Counted from the stretch's first letter, positions 27,546 through 36,620 are shown. The stretch is DNA of 64,000 nt from Variovorax guangxiensis (GCF_003952165.1 NZ_RXFT01000008.1:1-64000), one strand, 5' to 3'. Program-made: numbers and translations. Notes: generated by a model not told the origin, from the sequence alone.

Positions 27546-28282
27546 GCGTGATGGTGGTGACGATGTTGCAGGCGTTGCGTCTTCTTTGCCGCAGTGCGGC
27601 CGACGCGAGGACGCGGCTGCTGCCGCTGCTCGCCGCCGCCGTGCTGGCCACCGGCTGCGCGCAGGTTCCGCGCGAGCCGCTGGTGCACCAGCCGATGACG
27701 GCGCGCTCCGACAACTACGCGGCGGTGCAGACGCGGCGATCGCCCGGTGCGATCTTCCAGGACGGCCCCGGCGCGAATGCGCTCTTCGAAGACCGCCGCC
27801 CGCGCAACGTCGGCGACATCCTCACCATCGTCATCAGCGAGAAGGTCAACGCCACCAAGAACTCGGGCGCCAACGCGAGCCGCACCGGCAGCACCGCCAG
27901 CGTGTTCGCAGTCATTCCCAAGCTCATCGGCGGCCTGCTCGACGGGCAGGACGCCAAGCTCTCGGGCACCAACTCGCTCAACGCCAAGGGCGGCGCCAAC
28001 GCCAACAACACCTTCAACGGCGTGATCACGGTCACGGTGACGGACGTGATGAGCAACGGCAACCTGCTGGTCAGCGGCGAGAAGCAGATGGGCATCAACC
28101 AGGGCACGGAGTTCATCCGCTTCTCGGGCGTGGTGAACCCGCGCACCGTCTCGGGCAACAACACCGTGCCCTCCACATTGGTGGCCGATGCACGCATCGA
28201 GTACTCGGCCAAAGGCTATATCGACGAGGCGCAGCACATGGGCTGGATGCAGCGCTTCTTCCTCAACGTCATGCCGTTCTGA
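27542..28282 (+). CDS. flgH: Flagellar L-ring lipoprotein FlgH
   Basis: A 246-residue outer-membrane lipoprotein forming the L ring. The lipobox LATGC marks Cys39 as the lipidation site when the GTG at 27542 is used; ATG codons at 27551 and 27563 are alternatives that shorten an otherwise long signal peptide. Core motifs include ALFEDRRPRNVGDILTIVIS, GTEFIRFSGVVNPRTVSGNN and YIDEAQHMGWMQRFFLNVM. The next gene, flgI, is separated by an unusual repeat pair. Confidence 0.95.
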   Translation: MSVMVVTMLQALRLLCRSAADARTRLLPLLAAAVLATGCAQVPREPLVHQPMTARSDNYAAVQTRRSPGAIFQDGPGANALFEDRRPRNVGDILTIVISEKVNATKNSGANASRTGSTASVFAVIPKLIGGLLDGQDAKLSGTNSLNAKGGANANNTFNGVITVTVTDVMSNGNLLVSGEKQMGINQGTEFIRFSGVVNPRTVSGNNTVPSTLVADARIEYSAKGYIDEAQHMGWMQRFFLNVMPF

Positions 28283-28291
28283 ACATGGAAA

Positions 28292-28377
28292 ACCCCCAGG
28301 CTTCGCGCACTTCGTGTCGCTTCTCCAACCCCCTTGCAGGGGGCGATGCCTGCGGCCCGGCAAAGCCGGTTCCGCGG
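28292..28377. repeat. Direct repeat, copy 1 (86 bp)
   Basis: Begins ACCCCCAGGCTTCGCGCACT and ends GGCAAAGCCGGTTCCGCGG. A second copy starts exactly 99 bp later. The inner CCCCCTTGCAGGGGG can fold as a 5-bp hairpin, and CCGGCAAAGCCGG as another. The style resembles dispersed intergenic palindromic repeats I associate with Comamonadaceae genomes; that link is from memory. Confidence 0.9.
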
Positions 28378-28390
28378 TGGTCCTGGATTC

Positions 28391-28476
28391 ACCCCCAGGC
28401 TTCGCGCACTCCGTGTCGCTGCGCCCACCCCCTTGCAGGGGGCGATGCCTACGGCCCGGCAAAGCCGGTTCCGTGG
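28391..28476. repeat. Direct repeat, copy 2 (86 bp)
   Basis: Second copy, with only a handful of base differences from copy 1. With the 99-bp period both copies sit in the same reading frame, so the frame of flgI stays open through both. Together they fill most of the flgH-flgI gap. Confidence 0.9.
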
Positions 28477-28500
28477 CATCCCGCGAATTTTCGGGCTCGC

Positions 28501-29592
28501 TTGCGCATCGCGGCGCTGGCGGTGCTCGGTTGCTTGTTGTTTGTTCCTGCTCATGCGGAGCGGCTCAAGGAGCTGGCGAGCATTCAGGGCGTGCGCGACA
28601 ACCCGCTGATCGGCTATGGGCTGATGGTGGGTCTCGACGGCACGGGCGACCAGACGATGCAGACGCCGTTCACCACGCAGAGCCTGAACAACATGCTGCA
28701 GCAGCTGGGCATCACGATTCCGCAGGGCGTGAACATGCAGCTGAAGAACGTGGCGGCGGTGATGGTCACGGCCACGCTGCCTTCGTTCGCGCGGCCGGGG
28801 CAGAACATCGACGTGACGGTGTCTTCCATGGGCAATGCGAAGAGCCTGCGCGGGGGAACGCTGCTGATGACGCCGCTGAAGGGCGTGGACGGCATGACGT
28901 ATGCCGTGGCGCAGGGGAACATGGTGGTGGGCGGCGCGGGTGCGTCGGCCAACGGAAGCAAGGTGCAGGTCAACCAGCTCAGCTCGGGGCGCATTCCCGG
29001 CGGGGCGCTGGTGGAGCGCACGGTGGAGTCGCCCGTGGGCGCGGAGGGCACGTTCTCGATCGAGCTGAACCGCTCCGACTTCGGCACCACGCAGCGCGCG
29101 GTGGATGCGATCAACCGGCAGTTCGGCTCGGGCACGGCCGAGGCCATCGATGCGCGCTCCATCCGCGTGCGCGCGCCGGAGCCGCAGCAGCGTGTGGGTT
29201 TCCTCGCGCGGCTCGAAGATCTCGAGGTGACGCCGACGCAGGCCGGTGCCCGCGTGGTGGTGAACGCCCGCACGGGCTCCGTGGTGATGAACCAGGCCGT
29301 CCGCGTGAAGGACTGCGCCATCGCGCACGGCAACCTGTCGGTGGTCATCAACACCGAGCCGGTCATCAGCCAGCCGGGCGCGTTCTCCGGTGGCAGCACC
29401 GTGGCGGCTCAGACCTCCCAGATCTCGGTCAACCAGGGCGGCGGCGCGATCCAGATGGTGCGCGGCGGCGCCTCGCTGTCGGACGTGGTCAAGGGGCTCA
29501 ACAGCCTGGGCGCGAATCCGCAGGACCTGGTGTCCATTCTCCAGGCCATGAAGTCGGCCGGCGCCCTGAGCGCCGAGCTCGAAATCATCTGA
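28501..29592 (+). CDS. flgI: Flagellar P-ring protein FlgI
   Basis: FlgI forms the periplasmic P ring around the rod. The mature part begins after AHA with ERLKELASIQGVRDNPLIGY and is fully conserved (LIGYGLMVGLDGTGDQT, GTLLMTPLKGVDGMTYAVAQ, GGASLSDVVKGLNSLGANPQ). Start is uncertain: TTG at 28501 gives 363 residues with a tidy 19-residue signal peptide (MRIAALAVLGCLLFVPAHA) but only a weak ribosome site; ATG at 28285 gives 435 residues with the repeat pair translated as an N-terminal extension. I prefer TTG on protein length. Confidence 0.93.
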   Translation: MRIAALAVLGCLLFVPAHAERLKELASIQGVRDNPLIGYGLMVGLDGTGDQTMQTPFTTQSLNNMLQQLGITIPQGVNMQLKNVAAVMVTATLPSFARPGQNIDVTVSSMGNAKSLRGGTLLMTPLKGVDGMTYAVAQGNMVVGGAGASANGSKVQVNQLSSGRIPGGALVERTVESPVGAEGTFSIELNRSDFGTTQRAVDAINRQFGSGTAEAIDARSIRVRAPEPQQRVGFLARLEDLEVTPTQAGARVVVNARTGSVVMNQAVRVKDCAIAHGNLSVVINTEPVISQPGAFSGGSTVAAQTSQISVNQGGGAIQMVRGGASLSDVVKGLNSLGANPQDLVSILQAMKSAGALSAELEII

Positions 29593-29605
29593 CGGGGCCG
29601 GGGCG

Positions 29606-30586
29606 ATGACGGTATCGGCCAACGACCGGAGTGGCGCGCTCGACCAGCGTTTCGCGCTCGACGTGCAGGGCGTCGACGCCCTGCGCCGCACGGTGCGCAG
29701 CTCGCCTGAAGAAGGGCTGCAGCAGGTCTCGCGGCAGTTCGAGGCACTGTTCATGAACATGGTGCTCAAGAGCATGCGCGAGGCGACGCCGTCGAGCGGC
29801 CTCTTCGACAGCCAGGACCAGAAGGTGTACCTGTCGATGTTCGACCAGCAGCTCACGCAGAACCTCTCGGGGCGCGGCGTGGGGTTGGCCGAGGCGATGC
29901 TTGCGCAGCTGCGCCGCAGCATGCCGTCGGGCCCGCCCGACGCGCAGGCCGATGCGGAGATCGGCGTGAGGCCGATGCAGCTGGAGCCGCTCGCGCCAGG
30001 TTTTCCCCTGGGTGCGCGCGCGGGCATTCCGATCGGTTCGGCGCCCGTCGCCTCGACCGCGCGCACCGCGGACCTCGGCATCTACCAGTTCAACAGCGAC
30101 CGGCGCACGCAGGGCGCGAACACCGGATCGCTGCAGGGGCAGGTCGACGAATTCGTGGGCCGCATGGGCGCATCCGCGCAGGCCGCGAGCACGGCCAGCG
30201 GCGTGCCCGCGCCGCTGATCCTCGCGCAGGCCGCGCTCGAGTCGGGCTGGGGCAAGCGCGAGATCCGCGCCGACGACGGCACGCAGAGCTTCAACCTGTT
30301 CGGCATCAAGGCAGACCGCGGCTGGAAAGGCGCGACGGTCGAGACCACGACCACCGAGTATGTCGACGGCGAGCCGCAGAAGGTGCGCGCGAAGTTCCGC
30401 GCCTACGGCTCGTACGAGGAAGCCTTCACTGACTACGCACGCTTCATCACCCGCAACCCGCGCTACGCGAACGTGCTGGCGACCGACGACCCGAACGAGG
30501 CGGCCCACGGCCTGCAGCGCGCGGGCTACGCGACCGACCCGCGCTACGGCGAGAAGCTGGTTCGCATCATGCAGAAATTCGGCTGA
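29606..30586 (+). CDS. flgJ: Peptidoglycan hydrolase / rod-assembly protein FlgJ
   Basis: A 326-residue two-domain protein. Residues 35-110 are the rod-binding domain (SRQFEALFMNMVLKSMREAT, KVYLSMFDQQLTQNLS); after a linker, residues 170-326 are a glucosaminidase (LILAQAALESGWGKREI with the catalytic Glu, NLFGIKADRGW, YGSYEEAFTDYARFI). It caps the growing rod and cuts the cell wall to let it through. Last gene of the flgB-J run. Confidence 0.96.
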   Translation: MTVSANDRSGALDQRFALDVQGVDALRRTVRSSPEEGLQQVSRQFEALFMNMVLKSMREATPSSGLFDSQDQKVYLSMFDQQLTQNLSGRGVGLAEAMLAQLRRSMPSGPPDAQADAEIGVRPMQLEPLAPGFPLGARAGIPIGSAPVASTARTADLGIYQFNSDRRTQGANTGSLQGQVDEFVGRMGASAQAASTASGVPAPLILAQAALESGWGKREIRADDGTQSFNLFGIKADRGWKGATVETTTTEYVDGEPQKVRAKFRAYGSYEEAFTDYARFITRNPRYANVLATDDPNEAAHGLQRAGYATDPRYGEKLVRIMQKFG

Positions 30587-30620
30587 GCCGCCACAGCGCT
30601 CGCCGCACCAAGGAAAAGCC

Positions 30621-31139
30621 ATGGCAGAGACCGCAGCAGCAACCGCAATCCGGCACGCACAGGCGCCGCAACCTCAGGGCGCGGGCACGCGCCTGGAGGT
30701 GGTGACCTTCAAGCTTGGCGAAGAGGAATACGGCATAGACATCCAGAAGGTGCAGGAGCTGCGCGGGTACGACGCGGTGACGCGGATCGCGAACGCGCCG
30801 GAGTACATCAAGGGGGTGGTGAACCTGCGGGGGATCATCGTTCCGATCATCGACATGCGCATCAAGTTCAAGCTGGGCGAGCCGACGTACGACCAGTTCA
30901 CGGTGGTGATCGTGCTGAACATCGGAGGTCGTGTGGTGGGGATGGTGGTGGACAGCGTGTCGGACGTGATCACGCTGACGGGGGAGCAGATCAAGCCGGC
31001 GCCGGAGATGGGATCGGTGCTGGACGCGGACTACCTGATCGGGCTGGGCACGCTGGAGGAGCGGATGCTGATCCTGGTGGACATCGACCGGCTCATGTCC
31101 AGCGAGGAGATGGGACTGGTCGAGAAGATGGCCGCCTGA
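30621..31139 (+). CDS. cheW: Chemotaxis coupling protein CheW (copy 1)
   Basis: A 172-residue adaptor that links chemoreceptors to the CheA kinase. The CheW beta-barrel runs from residue 25: VVTFKLGEEEYGIDIQKVQE, VNLRGIIVPIIDMRIKFKLG, VVGMVVDSVSDVI. From RLEVVTF to MGLVE its 145 residues are identical to the second CheW 7.9 kb downstream, differing at only eight silent bases. AAGGAAA ribosome site. Leads directly into the receptor array. Confidence 0.96.
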   Translation: MAETAAATAIRHAQAPQPQGAGTRLEVVTFKLGEEEYGIDIQKVQELRGYDAVTRIANAPEYIKGVVNLRGIIVPIIDMRIKFKLGEPTYDQFTVVIVLNIGGRVVGMVVDSVSDVITLTGEQIKPAPEMGSVLDADYLIGLGTLEERMLILVDIDRLMSSEEMGLVEKMAA

Positions 31140-31202
31140 GCGTCCGATCCGGGCCCGAACCCACACAACCACGAGACAGAGGTTCCGACAGGAGACACGG
31201 AC

Positions 31203-32768
31203 ATGATGAAGAACTGGACGGTCGGACGGCGCATGGGCGTCGTCTTCGCATGCGTGCTGGCGCTGGTGGTGCTCATCGCGGGCATCGGCGTGCTCCGGCT
31301 GCAGGCCGTGGGTGATGCGACCCAGGCGATGGCCGGCGCCTCGCTGGCCAAGGAGCGGCTTGCGGCCGCATGGCAGCTGGCCACCAACACCAACAGCGTG
31401 CGCACCTTCTCGCTGCTCAAGAGCGAAGACCCGGCGGTACAGGCCTATCTGCAGAAGAACATCTCGGCCACCAGCGCCATCATCACCGAAACGCAGAAGA
31501 AGCTCGAAGCCGTGCTGGCCTCGCCCGAAGAACTGGCGCTGAGCGCCGACATCAAGAAGAAGCGCGGCGAATACATCGAGCTACGCAACCAGATCCTCAA
31601 GCTCAAGGCCGACGGCCGCAAGGACGAGGCGGCGAAGCTGACCGACGCGCAGCTCATGCCCGCGCTGGACGCCTACGACGCGAGCATTCGCGCCATGGTG
31701 AATTACCAGCAACGGGAGATCGACAGGACCGCCGCCGCCATCGACACGCAATACCGCTCGGGCCGCATCTGGATCGTGGCGCTTGCCGCCTTCGCGCTGG
31801 TCGCCGGCACGGCGACCGCATGGCTGCTCACGCGCAGCATCGTGGAGCCGATCGGCGAGGCACTGCTGATCGCCGAGACGGTGGCCGCGGGCGACCTGAG
31901 CAAGGAATTCGAGACCGAGCGCGGCGGCGACTTCGGCCGGCTGCTGCGCGGCATGGGCGACATGGAAGACACGCTCACCGACCTGGTGACGCGTATCAAG
32001 GCATCCACCGATTCGATCGCGGTGGCTTCGCGGCAGATCGCTGCGGGGAATCAGGATCTTTCGTCGCGCACGGAGCAGCAGGCCAGCTCGCTGGAGCAGA
32101 CGGCTGCTTCGATGGAAGAGCTGACCTCGACGGTCAAGCAGAACGCGGACAACGCGCGGCAGGCCAATCAGCTGGCCATGTCCGCGTCCGAAGTCGCCGT
32201 CAGAGGCGGCAGCGTCGTGTCCCAGGTCGTCGACACCATGGGCTCGATCAATGCCTCGTCCAAGAAGATCGTGGACATCATCGGCGTGATCGACGGCATC
32301 GCGTTCCAGACCAACATCCTGGCACTCAACGCTGCTGTTGAAGCTGCTCGAGCAGGTGAACAAGGCCGTGGCTTTGCCGTCGTCGCTTCGGAAGTCCGCA
32401 GCCTGGCCCAAAGATCCGCAACAGCAGCCAAGGAGATCAAGACCCTGATCGGCGACTCGGTCGAGAAGGTCGAGGAAGGCAGCAAGCAAGTGGAAGAAGC
32501 CGGCCGCACGATGGACGAGATCGTCGGCAGCGTCAAGCGCGTGACCGACATCATGGGCGAGATCACCGCGGCGAGCCAGGAGCAGACCTCGGGCATCGAG
32601 CAGATCAACCAGGCCATCACGCAGATGGACCAGGTGACGCAGCAGAACGCCGCACTGGTCGAGGAAGCCTCCGCCGCCGCCCAGTCGCTGCAGGAGCAGG
32701 CCGACAGCCTCGTGCGCGCGGTCAGCACTTTCAAGCTCGACGCGCAAGAGGAAGCCCTGCCGGCCTGA
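31203..32768 (+). CDS. Methyl-accepting chemotaxis protein 1 (4HB sensor)
   Basis: A 521-residue transmembrane receptor. TM1 about 11-33, periplasmic four-helix-bundle sensor 34-188, TM2 189-209, HAMP 210-262, then a long signalling coiled coil with the hairpin tip IAFQTNILALNAAVEAARAG near 367-386. Ligand unknown; the sensor has the KERLAAAW segment common in this receptor group. The tail ends LPA, with no CheR/CheB-binding pentapeptide. Carries a Thr in QRSATAAKEI that is shared with the Aer receptor and not with the others. Confidence 0.94.
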   Translation: MMKNWTVGRRMGVVFACVLALVVLIAGIGVLRLQAVGDATQAMAGASLAKERLAAAWQLATNTNSVRTFSLLKSEDPAVQAYLQKNISATSAIITETQKKLEAVLASPEELALSADIKKKRGEYIELRNQILKLKADGRKDEAAKLTDAQLMPALDAYDASIRAMVNYQQREIDRTAAAIDTQYRSGRIWIVALAAFALVAGTATAWLLTRSIVEPIGEALLIAETVAAGDLSKEFETERGGDFGRLLRGMGDMEDTLTDLVTRIKASTDSIAVASRQIAAGNQDLSSRTEQQASSLEQTAASMEELTSTVKQNADNARQANQLAMSASEVAVRGGSVVSQVVDTMGSINASSKKIVDIIGVIDGIAFQTNILALNAAVEAARAGEQGRGFAVVASEVRSLAQRSATAAKEIKTLIGDSVEKVEEGSKQVEEAGRTMDEIVGSVKRVTDIMGEITAASQEQTSGIEQINQAITQMDQVTQQNAALVEEASAAAQSLQEQADSLVRAVSTFKLDAQEEALPA

Positions 32769-32774
32769 AGACCC

Positions 32775-33074
32775 ATGCGCACGCGTATCAGTCCCAGGCG
32801 AGCCCTGCGCATCGGCGCGCGCTTCGCCATCCTGCTGCTCCTGCTCGCGATCGCCCTGAGTCTCGGCTTCCAGGCCGGCGCGGGCTACGAGTGGGCGCAG
32901 CAGACAGTGTTCGTGCTCGGCGTGGCGGCCTTGTTGACCGCCGTCGCCGTCGTCTGGCTCGTCATGCGATCGGTCACGCGTTCCACCCATGACGCAGCCA
33001 AGGTGTCCGACCGGCTGGACCGGCTGCTCGAGCACGTCAACACGAAGATTTCCGAAAAAAACCTTTCCCCATGA
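32775..33074 (+). CDS. Small two-helix membrane protein coupled to the next receptor
   Basis: A 99-residue protein with two hydrophobic segments, about 17-34 and 44-64, joined by a nine-residue loop, then a charged helix (STHDAAKVSDRLDRLLEHVN). The second segment ends VWLVMRSVTRS, like the TM2-to-HAMP junction of the neighbouring receptors, so it may be a receptor from which the periplasmic domain has been lost, or a real accessory protein. Its stop overlaps the next receptor's start as ATGA, implying coupled translation. No family recognised. Confidence 0.7.
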   Translation: MRTRISPRRALRIGARFAILLLLLAIALSLGFQAGAGYEWAQQTVFVLGVAALLTAVAVVWLVMRSVTRSTHDAAKVSDRLDRLLEHVNTKISEKNLSP

Positions 33075-34789
33075 ATTCGCTTCTCAATCTCAAGATCGGC
33101 ACCCGCCTCGGCGCGGGCTTTGCCGCCGTCCTTCTGCTGCTGGCAGGCATTGCCGGCCTCGGCCTCAGCGCGATGACCGACATCCAGTCGCGGCTCAACG
33201 GCATCGTCACCGGCAACAACGTCAAGGTGGTCCTGGTGAACAGGATGCTGGACTCGATCCGCGACATTGCGATCCTCGACGGCAACATGATTCTCCTGAC
33301 CGACGACGCGGCCATGCGGGCGGAGTCGAAGAAGGTCGCCGCTGCGCGCGAGCGCTTCACCGAAAGCCGGGGTGCGCTGGCCAAGCTGCTCGCCACGCCG
33401 GAGGGCAAGGCGCTGCTCGCGCGCATCGACGAGAAGGTGGCAGTGCTCGTGCCCCTGAATGCGCAGATCAGCGAGTTGGCGCTGCAGAACAGGAACGAAG
33501 AGGCGACAGCGCTCTTCATCTCCAGGTTCCAGCCCGCCGTGAGGGCCGCGCTCGCGGAACTCGAGGCGATGGCCGAGCACCAGGAGCGACGCTCCATGGA
33601 GGCCAACCAGGAGGCAGGCGAAGGCTATGCGTGGTCGCGCAACCTGATGCTGGCGCTGGCCAGCTTCGCCGTGCTCATCGGCGCAGGCATCGCATGGCTC
33701 ATCACGCGCTCCATCACCCGGCCCATCGGCCAGGCCGTGCAGGTGGCCGAGAAGGTCGCCGCAGGCGACATCAGCTCGCGCATCGAGGTGGCGTCGAAGG
33801 ACGAAACCGGCCGGCTGATGCATGCCCTCAGGGAAATGAACGAAAGCCTCGCCAGGATCGTCAGCGAGGTCCGCACAGGCACCGACACGATCGCGACGGC
33901 TTCGGCGCAGATCGCTTCGGGCAACCAGGATCTTTCGTCGCGTACGGAAGAGCAGGCGAGTTCGCTCGAACAGACGGCAGCTTCGATGGAAGAGCTGACC
34001 TCGACGGTCAAGCAGAACGCGGACAACGCACGGCAGGCCAATCAGCTGGCTGTGTCGGCCTCGGAAGTGGCGGTGAAGGGCGGCAGTGTCGTCTCCCAGG
34101 TCGTCGACACCATGGGCTCGATCAATGCCTCGTCCAAGAAGATCGTCGACATCATCGGCGTGATCGACGGCATCGCGTTCCAGACCAACATCCTGGCGCT
34201 GAATGCCGCTGTCGAGGCTGCTCGTGCCGGGGAGCAAGGGCGGGGCTTCGCCGTCGTCGCCTCCGAAGTTCGCAGCCTCGCTCAACGCTCGGCCGCAGCA
34301 GCCAAGGAAATCAAGACCCTCATCGGCGACTCGGTGGAGAAGGTCGAAGAGGGCAGCAAGCAAGTGGAAGAAGCGGGCCGCACGATGGAAGAGATCGTGG
34401 GCAGCGTGAAGCGCGTGACGGACATCATGGGAGAGATCACTGCGGCAAGCCAGGAGCAGACCTCGGGCATCGAGCAGATCAACCAGGCGATCACGCAGAT
34501 GGACCAGGTGACGCAGCAGAACGCGGCACTGGTGGAAGAAGCCTCCGCAGCGGCTCAATCGCTGCAGGAGCAGGCGGGCAATCTCGTCAAGTCCGTGAGC
34601 GTCTTCAAGCTCGACGCGAACGCGGTGGCCACCGTGCGTCCCGGGTTCACGCACATCGTCCCAATCCCCAAGCCCGCCCGGCCGGCGCCGAAGCGTCCCG
34701 CCAAGGCCTTGCCCGCGCGCAAGGAGCCCTCGGCCGCCCCGCAACTCGCCATGACCGGCGACGCCAAGGGTGACTGGACCGAGTTCTGA
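33071..34789 (+). CDS. Methyl-accepting chemotaxis protein 2 (4HB sensor, tethered)
   Basis: A 572-residue receptor: TM1 about 13-35, 4HB periplasmic sensor, TM2 about 190-211 (LALASFAVLIGAGIAWLIT), HAMP, invariant signalling domain, then a Pro/Lys-rich linker ending GDWTEF. The terminal DWTEF resembles the NWETF pentapeptide that recruits CheR and CheB in enteric Tar/Tsr. Translation is probably coupled to the small membrane protein upstream. Confidence 0.95.
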   Translation: MNSLLNLKIGTRLGAGFAAVLLLLAGIAGLGLSAMTDIQSRLNGIVTGNNVKVVLVNRMLDSIRDIAILDGNMILLTDDAAMRAESKKVAAARERFTESRGALAKLLATPEGKALLARIDEKVAVLVPLNAQISELALQNRNEEATALFISRFQPAVRAALAELEAMAEHQERRSMEANQEAGEGYAWSRNLMLALASFAVLIGAGIAWLITRSITRPIGQAVQVAEKVAAGDISSRIEVASKDETGRLMHALREMNESLARIVSEVRTGTDTIATASAQIASGNQDLSSRTEEQASSLEQTAASMEELTSTVKQNADNARQANQLAVSASEVAVKGGSVVSQVVDTMGSINASSKKIVDIIGVIDGIAFQTNILALNAAVEAARAGEQGRGFAVVASEVRSLAQRSAAAAKEIKTLIGDSVEKVEEGSKQVEEAGRTMEEIVGSVKRVTDIMGEITAASQEQTSGIEQINQAITQMDQVTQQNAALVEEASAAAQSLQEQAGNLVKSVSVFKLDANAVATVRPGFTHIVPIPKPARPAPKRPAKALPARKEPSAAPQLAMTGDAKGDWTEF

Positions 34790-34799
34790 GTTAACAAAT

Positions 34800-34827
34800 T
34801 GAAGGTCCGAGACTCCGATGCCGATAG
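34800..34827 (+). promoter_or_regulatory. Weak sigma-28-like promoter before receptor 3
   Basis: GCCGATAG at 34820-34827 matches the FliA -10 in seven of eight bases. Upstream, TGAA (34800-34803) lies 16 bp away, or GAAG at the standard 15, so the -35 is imperfect. It lies 66 bp before the ATG of the third receptor. Confidence 0.5.
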
Positions 34828-34893
34828 CGGGGTGACGGTGTTGCGCATGTCGCGCAAGCATGGGTGCCGTCCCCTGTCATCGGAGGAGGAAGT

Positions 34894-36609
34894 ATGAGAT
34901 TCAAGGACCTGAGAATCAGCACACGCCTGGGGCTGGGCTTTGCGGTGATGCTGTTGCTTGTGGCCTGCATGGCCGGCATCGGGCTATGGAGGCTGGCCAA
35001 CGTGAGCCAGGCCACGGAGAGGATGATGACCCAGGCGCTGGCAAAGGAACGCCTGGCCGGCGAATGGCAGAGCAATCTCAGGTCGACCTCGGTCGCCACC
35101 ATTGCCATGATCAAGGCGCCGGATGCCACGCTCGAAGCCTATTTCGCCAAGCTCCAGTCGACCGGCATGGAGCGTATCTCCTCGGTCCAGAAAGAGTTCC
35201 AGTCGAGGCTGAGCACGCCGGAGGAGAAAGAGCTCTACGAAAAGATCATGGTCGCGCGAACCAGGGTGCGCGAGATTGTGACGAACCTGACAACGCTCAA
35301 GGACCGGGGGCGGATCGAAGAAGCGCAGAAGATGGTCGACACCACCTTCTCCGAGGCGCTGGCAGCTTATGGCATCGCAGTCGACAGGCTTGACCAGCAC
35401 CAGCACGACGAGATCGACGCGGCCGCCCGCGACATCGCGGAAGACTATGCCGCAGGCCGGATCATGCTGCTGTCGCTGGCTGCCGTTGCCGTCGTGCTGG
35501 GGGCGCTGTTCGCGTGGCGCCTGAGCTCGGGCATCGTGCGGCCGCTGGGCCATGCAGTCGAAGTGGCGGAGACCGTGGCTGCCGGCGACCTGCGCGTGGA
35601 CATCCGCGTTGAAAGCCGCGACGAGGCCGGCCAGCTGATGCAGGCGCTGAAGCACATGAACATGAGCCTTGCCAAGGTGGTCGGCGAAGTCCGCCTCGGC
35701 ACGGACATGATCGCCACGGCATCGAGCCAGATCGCATCCGGCAACCAGGATCTTTCTTCCCGCACCGAAGAGCAGGCGAGCTCGCTGGAGCAGACGGCCG
35801 CGTCGATGGAACAGTTGACCTCCACCGTCAAGCAGAACGCGGACAACGCGCGGCAGGCAAACCAGCTGGCGGTCTCGGCATCCGAAGTCGCGACCAGGGG
35901 CGGCATGGTGGTGTCGCAGGTGGTGGACACCATGGAGTCCATCAATGCGTCGTCCAGGAAGGTCGTCGACATCATCGGCGTGATCGACGGCATCGCGTTC
36001 CAGACGAACATCCTGGCGCTCAATGCGGCCGTCGAGGCAGCCCGGGCAGGTGAGCAGGGCCGCGGCTTCGCCGTCGTGGCGTCGGAGGTCCGCAGCCTGG
36101 CTCAACGTTCTGCAGCAGCGGCCAAGGAAATCAAGACCCTGATCGGCGACTCGGTGGAGAAAGTCGAAGAGGGCAGCAGGCAGGTGGAAGAAGCCGGCCG
36201 CACGATGGACGAGATCGTCGGCAGCGTGAAGCGTGTGACGGACATCATGGGCGAGATCACCGCGGCGAGCCAGGAGCAGACCTCGGGCATCGAGCAGATC
36301 AACCAGGCGATCACGCAGATGGACCAGGTGACGCAGCAGAACGCCGCGCTGGTCGAGGAAGCCTCCGCCGCCGCGCAGTCGCTGCAGGAGCAGGCCGGAA
36401 GCCTCGTGCAGACCGTGGGCATCTTCAAGCTGGATCAGGGCGCGGGCATCAGTGCCGCGCAGCGTCCGGGTCCCAGCCGCATCACCCCCATAGCGAAGCC
36501 GGTGAATGCTCTTTACGCGCGCGGACCGGAAGGCAGCGAGAAAGGCGGCGAGCCCGTGCGCCAGCTGGCCATGGCCGGCGCCGACGCTAACGAATGGACC
36601 ACTTTCTGA
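34894..36609 (+). CDS. Methyl-accepting chemotaxis protein 3 (4HB sensor, tethered)
   Basis: A 571-residue receptor. TM1 about 12-32, 4HB sensor with KERLAGEWQ, TM2 about 190-210 (LLSLAAVAVVLGALFAWRL), HAMP with VRPLGHAVEVAETVAAGDLR, signalling domain with small differences (EQLTST, VATRGGMVVS, DTMESINASSRK). The tail ends EWTTF, another CheR-type pentapeptide. I start at ATG 34894 because GGAGGAGG lies just upstream; a GTG ten codons earlier is less likely. Confidence 0.94.
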   Translation: MRFKDLRISTRLGLGFAVMLLLVACMAGIGLWRLANVSQATERMMTQALAKERLAGEWQSNLRSTSVATIAMIKAPDATLEAYFAKLQSTGMERISSVQKEFQSRLSTPEEKELYEKIMVARTRVREIVTNLTTLKDRGRIEEAQKMVDTTFSEALAAYGIAVDRLDQHQHDEIDAAARDIAEDYAAGRIMLLSLAAVAVVLGALFAWRLSSGIVRPLGHAVEVAETVAAGDLRVDIRVESRDEAGQLMQALKHMNMSLAKVVGEVRLGTDMIATASSQIASGNQDLSSRTEEQASSLEQTAASMEQLTSTVKQNADNARQANQLAVSASEVATRGGMVVSQVVDTMESINASSRKVVDIIGVIDGIAFQTNILALNAAVEAARAGEQGRGFAVVASEVRSLAQRSAAAAKEIKTLIGDSVEKVEEGSRQVEEAGRTMDEIVGSVKRVTDIMGEITAASQEQTSGIEQINQAITQMDQVTQQNAALVEEASAAAQSLQEQAGSLVQTVGIFKLDQGAGISAAQRPGPSRITPIAKPVNALYARGPEGSEKGGEPVRQLAMAGADANEWTTF

Positions 36610-36620
36610 TAACAAAGGGC

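Noticed and set aside
28285..28500. FlgI extended N-terminus as the main start
   Set aside because: It would translate an intergenic repeat and bury the signal peptide 70 residues in; kept only as an alternative.
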